From Elusimicrobiota bacterium (GTDB lineage: Bacteria > Elusimicrobiota > Elusimicrobia > UBA1565 > UBA9628), in assembly GCA_028717525.1 (NCBI GenBank), contig JAQUNT010000042.1:1-10102 (forward strand): a stretch of 10,102 bases of DNA. The letters run 5' to 3'. Within the stretch, counting starts at the first letter, position 1. Every line of letters starts with the position of its first letter. Below are positions 6,541 through 10,102 of the stretch, one piece after another. The translations under genes and the position numbers were made by a program. The notes under the pieces were generated by a model that was given only the letters and a program-made list of their open reading frames with translations, was not told where the DNA came from and made no database searches.

Positions 6541-7598
6541 CTCATCCTCAGAGGGATGTAGCTGCACATGGGCTCTTCAGCCAGGAAGTCCCCGCTCATG
6601 AGCTCGGCCCGGGCCCGGCAGCCGCCGCAGACCTTGAGGTACTCGCAGGAGCCGCAGCGGCCCTTGTAGCCCTTGAAGTCGCGCAGGGAGCGGAACAGCT
6701 CCGAGTCCGTCCAGATCTCCCGGAAAGGCTTCTCCTTCACGTTGCCCGCGGCGCGCGGGAAGTAGGAGCAGGGCTGCACGTTGCCCAGGCGGTCGATGAA
6801 GGCTATGCTCTGGGCGCAGACGCAGCCCTTGGCCCCGCCGGTGGAGAAGGTCAGCGAGCGCCTCTGGTAGCCGGTGTCTCCGGCCTTGGACTTCTGCGCG
6901 ATGACCCGGTAGTAGTGGGGGGCGCAGGTCGGCCGCATCAGCATCGCGGTCTCGTCCTTCTCGGCTTGGTAGTGCCAGTCGAGGATCTTCTCGTAGTCCT
7001 CCTTGGAGATGAGTTCGCCGAGGATGTCCTGGCCGCGGCCCGCGGGCACCACCATGAACAGGTACCAGGCCTTGGCCCCGACGGACTTGGCCAGGCGGCA
7101 GACCGCGCCGATGTCCGCCTGGTTGCGCTTGGTGAAGGAGGAGTTGACGATGAACTCGACGCCGGCTTTACGGAAAGCCTCGGCCGCCTTCATGGTGCCG
7201 GCGAAGGCGCCCTTCTGCCGGCGGAAGTCGTCATGGACCTCGGGCGTGGCCCCGTCGAGGGAGAGCGAGACGATGCGGATCCCGGAGTCCTTGATCCGGG
7301 AGCAGACCTCGTCCGTCACCAAGGTGCCGTTGGTGGCCAAGGCCATCTTGAGGCCTTGGTCCGTGCCCAGGCGCGCCAGCTCGAAGAGGTCCGGCCGCAG
7401 CAGGGGCTCGCCGCCGGAGAGCACCAGGACCGGCTTGCAGAAGGAGGCGATGTCCAGGATGAGGGCCTTGGCCTCGGCCGTGGTGAAGTCGGGGCCGGCC
7501 GCGTTGGAGCCGGAGCGGCAATGCACGCAGTCCAGGTTGCAGCGGCCCGTGACCTCCCAGGCCAGCCACTTCGGGATGAACTCGGCACCCCCTCTCAC
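6537..7598 (-). CDS. Radical SAM/SPASM protein, AhbC/AhbD/NirJ-like (tetrapyrrole side-chain processing)
   Basis: A 353-residue iron-sulfur protein. The radical SAM cluster motif is CNLDCVHC at 20-27 (Cys20, Cys24, Cys27) and the SAM-binding SGGEP is at 61-65. A C-terminal SPASM-type region holds Cys259, Cys261, Cys277 ([10 protein letters not shown]), Cys315, Cys318, Cys324, Cys327 ([16 protein letters not shown]) and Cys345 (EEPMC). PTCAPHYYR at 223-231, the GxVQPC motif and the C-terminal Cys cluster are typical of the haem-synthesis group AhbC, AhbD and NirJ. AhbD decarboxylates Fe-coproporphyrin III to haem b; AhbC acts on didecarboxysirohaem; NirJ makes haem d1. Subfamily assignment by eye is unsafe, but the ATGA overlap with hemE and the presence of hemY and hemH favour an AhbD-like role. 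The start is GTG at 7598, which coincides with the predicted transcription start; no ribosome binding site precedes it. Confidence 0.85.
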   Translation of the reverse strand: MRGGAEFIPKWLAWEVTGRCNLDCVHCRSGSNAAGPDFTTAEAKALILDIASFCKPVLVLSGGEPLLRPDLFELARLGTDQGLKMALATNGTLVTDEVCSRIKDSGIRIVSLSLDGATPEVHDDFRRQKGAFAGTMKAAEAFRKAGVEFIVNSSFTKRNQADIGAVCRLAKSVGAKAWYLFMVVPAGRGQDILGELISKEDYEKILDWHYQAEKDETAMLMRPTCAPHYYRVIAQKSKAGDTGYQRRSLTFSTGGAKGCVCAQSIAFIDRLGNVQPCSYFPRAAGNVKEKPFREIWTDSELFRSLRDFKGYKGRCGSCEYLKVCGGCRARAELMSGDFLAEEPMCSYIPLRMR

Positions 7599-7604
7599 TT
7601 TTCT

Positions 7605-7610
7605 ATTATA
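7605..7610 (-). promoter_or_regulatory. -10 box of the haem operon
   Basis: The minus strand reads TATAAT at 7610-7605, followed by AGAAAA and then the GTG start codon. With the usual spacing the first transcribed base is 7598, the G of GTG, so the operon mRNA should be leaderless. No -35 consensus is seen 16-18 bp upstream. This would be the only promoter needed for the six genes down to 1387. Confidence 0.65.
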
Positions 7611-7635
7611 GACAATATGGCCGACGGACGCGTCT

Positions 7636-7673
7636 GGGTCCTAGGGCCTAGGTGCCGCTGGGCCCTAGGACTC
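7636..7673. repeat. 16-bp inverted repeat/hairpin in the divergent promoter region
   Basis: Arms GTCCTAGGGCC (7638-7648) and GGCCCTAGGAC (7661-7671) are perfect reverse complements. The stem extends inward by three pairs (one G-T) and outward by two (one G-T), giving 16 bp with a 6-nt loop, GTGCCG. The left arm with its GG extension, GGGTCCTAGGGCC, closely matches the right arm of the hairpin at 178-213, and both loops contain TGCCG. It lies between two divergent -10 boxes (7605-7610 minus, 7697-7702 plus), so it could be an operator, an insulating terminator or a dispersed repeat. Confidence 0.6.
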
Positions 7674-7680
7674 TTCCCAT

Positions 7681-7709
7681 CCTGGGCCTTTCAGTCCATA
7701 ATGGACTCA
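7681..7709 (+). promoter_or_regulatory. Promoter of the GH13 gene with palindrome over the -10 box
   Basis: CATAAT at 7697-7702 is a near-consensus -10 box; the predicted transcription start is about 7709, 8 nt before the ATG. TTCCCA at 7674-7679 is a possible -35 at 17 bp. A GGG block ends 10 nt before the -10 box, as in the ribonuclease promoter. The -10 box lies inside the perfect inverted repeat GTCCAT-A-ATGGAC (7694-7706), which a dimeric regulator could bind. An in-frame TAA at 7699-7701 excludes any longer upstream start. Confidence 0.5.
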
Positions 7710-7716
7710 CGGCCTC

Positions 7717-9714
7717 ATGCTGACCCCCGCCCTGCTGTCCTTGGCGCCGCTGTTCGCGGCTCCGCTCCATGCCCAGACCCCGGCCTTGGCCCAGGCCGCG
7801 GCCCTGGTGGAGGACCTCGGCAGCGCAAGGAACGCCCCCTCCATGGCTCCAGCCCTCAAGCGCTTCTACGACGGCGCCCCGCGCAACGTCATCCCGGTCC
7901 GCGCCGATACCGGCGGGGCGCGCTCCCGGCAGCTGCGCTCTTTGCTGAGCCTGGGCACCATGAAGTCCGACGGGAGCATGATCGGGCCTTTCGTCTTCCG
8001 GCCGGCCGGCGGCGGGGCCTATACCGCTCCCGCCGCCGGCCTGGAAGGCTTCGTCTATGGCGAGGGCCAGGCGCGGGCGGGCGGCAGCGCGGACTCCATC
8101 CGCCACCACCTGCGGGACTACGGCCGCTATCTCGAGGACCTGCTCGCGCCGGTGCCTTGGGCCGCGGAGGCCCGCCGGCACGTCAAGGACCTGCTCTCCG
8201 GCCCGGGCTCGGACGCGGTTAAGTACGACCAGCTCATGGCCTTCGTGCGGCAGTACACCGAGACCCTGCGCGCGCAGGTCGCGGCCTCGGACCAGAGCCA
8301 GTGGGTGCGCCAGGCCCGCATCTACGAGATCTTCCCCCGCGCCTACAACCTGGCGGGCAAGCGCGCGGCCATGGGCCGGCCCGCCGGGGCCGGAGCGCCC
8401 TTTTTCGCCGACTTCGGGACCCAGGACCTGCGCGACATCCAGGGCCTGGGCTTCGACACCCTCTGGGTGATGGGCATCTTCCCGATCGGCCGGCGCAACC
8501 AGTCCGGCACGGGCGGCGGCTCGCCCTACTCGATCCAGGACCACGAGTCCTTGAACCCGGAGCTGGGCACGCCGGAGGATTTCCGCGGCTTCGTGGCGCG
8601 CGCCCACGCCCTGGGCCTGAAGGTCATCATCGACTTCGTGCCCAACCACACCGCCATGGACTCCAAGCTGATCGAAAGCCACCCGGAGTATTTCCTGCAC
8701 AGCGACTCCCAGCCTGCCGGCGAGGGCTGGTTCGCCGCGGGCCCCAGGTGGATCCGCCACGGGGGCTTCAGCGTGTTCGGCAGCGTGTCCTTCTGGAAGG
8801 ACACGGCCCAGGTGGACTACTCCAACGAGAGCCTGCGCCGCGAGCTGGTGCGCATCGAGCGCTCCTGGGTGGAGCGTTTCGGCGTGGACGGCTTCCGGGT
8901 GGACATGGCCTACCTCGACCTCAACGCCAACTTCTCGCGCACCTGGGGGGTGTCCATGCCGCCGCGCGAGTTCATGGAGATGCTCATCACCGCGGTCAAG
9001 GCCGCCTACCCCGCGACCGCGTTCATCGCCGAAAGCTACGACAACTGGGACGAGCTCTCCGCCTGCGGCTTCGACCTGGTCTACGGCAAAAACGACATGG
9101 GCCGGCCGGGCGGGCACACGGGCTGGTACGACGCGGTGCAGAGCCGCGACCCGGGCCGCATCCGCGCGGCGCTGGCGCGCGTGGAGTACCTGCAGTGGCA
9201 GAAGGGCGGCTCGGACATGCTGGACTTCATCGGCAACCACGACGAGCCTTCCCCGGCGCGCGCCTTCGGGCCCTGGATGCGGGGGGCGTCCTTGCTGTCC
9301 TTGCTCCTGCCCGGAGCGCAGCTCTTCTACGGCTCGCAGGAGATCGGCTTCGACGCGGGCGGAGGGCCGGGGGCGGAGCCCAAGTCCATCCCCTTCGACG
9401 TGCCCGTGCAGGTGGACTGGAAGGCCGCCGATGCCGCGGCGGCGCGCTTCTACCAGGACACCTTCCGCGCGGCCGCGGCCGTGCGCGCCCGCCTGCGCAA
9501 CCCCTCGCTCAAGGCCTTGAGCCCGCAGGGCGAGCCGGCCTGGGTGGGCTACGCCTTGGTGGCCGCGGACGCGCAGAAGCCCGGGGCCCTGGTGCTGGCC
9601 AACCCCACGGACCGGACCGTGGCCGTGGACTTCCACGACCCCCGCCTGGACACCGGCTGGACCGGGACCTTGCCCGCCTACGGCTACGCGGTGGTCGAGC
9701 CCTCGTCCCCCTGA
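7717..9714 (+). CDS. Exported GH13 (alpha-amylase family) glycoside hydrolase
   Basis: A 665-residue protein. Residues 1-19 form a hydrophobic signal-like segment ending in LHA, followed by Gln; it lacks the usual positive charge near the start. Residues 20-195 match nothing I recognise. The GH13 barrel runs from about 200 (RIYEIFPRAYN) to 545: DLRDIQGLGFDTLWVMGIFP at 237-256, region I DFVPNH at 306-311, region II GFRVD at 392-396 with nucleophile Asp396, region III acid/base Glu439 in FIAES, and region IV FIGNHDE at 504-510 with Asp509. All three catalytic acids are present, so it should be active on alpha-glucans or related alpha-glucosides outside the cytoplasm; exact specificity is not readable. 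About 570-665 looks like the C-terminal beta domain typical of the family. It is transcribed alone, divergently from the haem operon. Its last 31 bases overlap the reverse-strand gene ending at 9684. Confidence 0.93.
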   Translation: MLTPALLSLAPLFAAPLHAQTPALAQAAALVEDLGSARNAPSMAPALKRFYDGAPRNVIPVRADTGGARSRQLRSLLSLGTMKSDGSMIGPFVFRPAGGGAYTAPAAGLEGFVYGEGQARAGGSADSIRHHLRDYGRYLEDLLAPVPWAAEARRHVKDLLSGPGSDAVKYDQLMAFVRQYTETLRAQVAASDQSQWVRQARIYEIFPRAYNLAGKRAAMGRPAGAGAPFFADFGTQDLRDIQGLGFDTLWVMGIFPIGRRNQSGTGGGSPYSIQDHESLNPELGTPEDFRGFVARAHALGLKVIIDFVPNHTAMDSKLIESHPEYFLHSDSQPAGEGWFAAGPRWIRHGGFSVFGSVSFWKDTAQVDYSNESLRRELVRIERSWVERFGVDGFRVDMAYLDLNANFSRTWGVSMPPREFMEMLITAVKAAYPATAFIAESYDNWDELSACGFDLVYGKNDMGRPGGHTGWYDAVQSRDPGRIRAALARVEYLQWQKGGSDMLDFIGNHDEPSPARAFGPWMRGASLLSLLLPGAQLFYGSQEIGFDAGGGPGAEPKSIPFDVPVQVDWKAADAAAARFYQDTFRAAAAVRARLRNPSLKALSPQGEPAWVGYALVAADAQKPGALVLANPTDRTVAVDFHDPRLDTGWTGTLPAYGYAVVEPSSP

Positions 9715-10102
9715 TCCGAATTCGGGGACACAATACTTATCTCAGGAGTCAGGTATTGTGTCCCCGAACTCAACAGCGCGGTCCCGCAGAACAGGATGAG
9801 CAGGGGATAGCAGGGCGCAAGATATAGGAGATTCACCGCGGGCCAGGATGCGGCGTCTATGAAGGAGAAGAGCAGCAGCCGGGTCAGCAGCGCGATGAGC
9901 AAGGCCGTGCTCAGGGCCGGCAGCAGTCCCCAGCGCCGCAGGGACCGGCCGTAGCAGACCAAGGCGATCAGGAAGACCGCCGGGAGCAGGACCCGGTAGA
10001 GGTTTCCGACCCAGCGCAGCAGCCGGAACAGACGCTCGCCCCTCCGCGCGTCATAGCCGGCCGACATGCCCTGCCGGCTCGTCTGCCGGACCAAGACCCG
10101 CC
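9684..10102 (-). CDS. Multi-pass membrane protein, C-terminal part, with repeat-derived tail
   Basis: The frame is open to the right edge, so the gene starts outside the window; 138 residues are visible. A basic segment with many Arg (about 10070-9995) is followed by three hydrophobic stretches likely to be membrane helices, at about 9992-9945, 9926-9858 and 9836-9771 (Pro-rich at its centre, APCYPLL). I do not recognise the family; polyprenyl-dependent glycosyltransferases and related integral membrane proteins can end this way, but nothing decides it. The last 16 or so codons before 9721 are translated from the inverted repeat at 9721-9768, and the final 11 run into the spacer and the antisense strand of the GH13 gene before a TAG. 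The native C-terminus therefore seems to have been replaced. The TTG at 10094 could be read as a start but the frame and character continue beyond it. Confidence 0.6.
   Translation of the reverse strand, partial: RVLVRQTSRQGMSAGYDARRGERLFRLLRWVGNLYRVLLPAVFLIALVCYGRSLRRWGLLPALSTALLIALLTRLLLFSFIDAASWPAVNLLYLAPCYPLLILFCGTALLSSGTQYLTPEISIVSPNSDQGDEGSTTA
9721..9768. repeat. Perfect 16-bp inverted repeat, REP/REPIN-like element
   Basis: Arms TTCGGGGACACAATAC (9721-9736) and GTATTGTGTCCCCGAA (9753-9768) are exact reverse complements around a 16-nt loop. It begins 7 nt after the GH13 stop. Sequences of the type 'attcggggacacaatactta' are, as I recall, common next to REP-associated tyrosine transposase (IS200/Y1-like) genes in diverse bacteria; no such transposase is in the window, so this would be a non-autonomous copy. 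The element is less GC-rich than its surroundings, which supports a foreign origin. It may also terminate both converging transcripts. Confidence 0.7.

Noticed and set aside
4930..6561. A 543-codon open frame on the plus strand opposite hemH and hemE
   Set aside because: Composition is biased and motif-free, and it lies antisense to two clearly recognised enzymes.
6541..6567. ATG at 6567 as hemE start
   Set aside because: It adds nine residues not typical of the family and overlaps the upstream gene by 31 nt; ATG 6540 gives an ATGA overlap and the conserved N-terminus.
6537..7598. Radical SAM gene as nirJ for haem d1 synthesis
   Set aside because: NirJ resembles this protein, but no nirF, nirD/L/G/H or nirE gene is visible and the neighbours are haem b genes; the possibility stays open but is not preferred.
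7648..9636. A 662-codon open frame on the minus strand opposite the GH13 gene
   Set aside because: It is a high-GC shadow: the protein is a Gly/Arg/His/Val-rich sequence without motifs, whereas the plus strand codes a complete GH13 enzyme with all catalytic residues.
9684..10094. Reverse-strand frame as a complete small gene starting with TTG at 10094
   Set aside because: The frame continues to the window edge without a stop and there is no ribosome binding site at the TTG, so it is treated as the end of a larger gene.

Overview
A high-GC, gene-dense bacterial window. Its centre is a six-gene minus-strand operon for the late steps of haem synthesis. Both window edges carry partial genes. The visible genes (multihaem c-type cytochrome, signal peptides, haem synthesis) suggest a Gram-negative bacterium with cytochrome-based respiration. 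The recurring CTAGG-rich intergenic motif reminds me of Elusimicrobiota genomes, but that is recall, not proof, and I hold it weakly.

Layout. 2-166 (+): C-terminal end of a c7/triheme-type multihaem cytochrome, followed by a strong hairpin terminator. 237-1265 (+): a consensus -10 box almost touching the start of an exported barnase/RNase Sa-type ribonuclease, then a zero-gap barstar-like inhibitor. 1266-1386: short convergent spacer with palindromes. 1387-7598 (-): in transcription order, a radical SAM/SPASM protein of the AhbC/AhbD/NirJ type, hemE, hemH, hemY, hemC and a metallo-beta-lactamase-fold hydrolase. Junctions are ATGA overlaps or gaps of 3-10 nt, so this is one transcription unit. 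7599-7716: divergent promoter region with a 16-bp hairpin. 7717-9714 (+): exported GH13 alpha-amylase-family enzyme. 9721-9768: perfect 16-bp inverted repeat that looks like a REP/RAYT-type element. 9684-10102 (-): C-terminal part of a multi-pass membrane protein whose tail runs through that repeat.

How the genes fit together. HemC makes hydroxymethylbilane, HemE makes coproporphyrinogen III, HemY oxidises a porphyrinogen, and HemH inserts iron. hemA/hemL/hemB, hemD and a coproporphyrinogen oxidase (hemF/hemN) are not in the window. The leading gene resembles the Fe-coproporphyrin decarboxylase AhbD. The operon could therefore encode a coproporphyrin-dependent branch (HemE, HemY acting as CgoX, HemH acting as CpfC) that ends with a radical SAM decarboxylase instead of ChdC/HemQ. 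This is the most interesting biochemical hypothesis here and is inference.

Two other threads recur. First, all three genes that have a visible promoter start 0-8 nt after the predicted transcription start, without a Shine-Dalgarno, which suggests leaderless transcripts. Second, a palindromic GGGTCCTAGGGCC-like motif, often in hairpins, occupies each of the three main intergenic gaps. No CRISPR array, tRNA, rRNA or intact transposase gene was seen.
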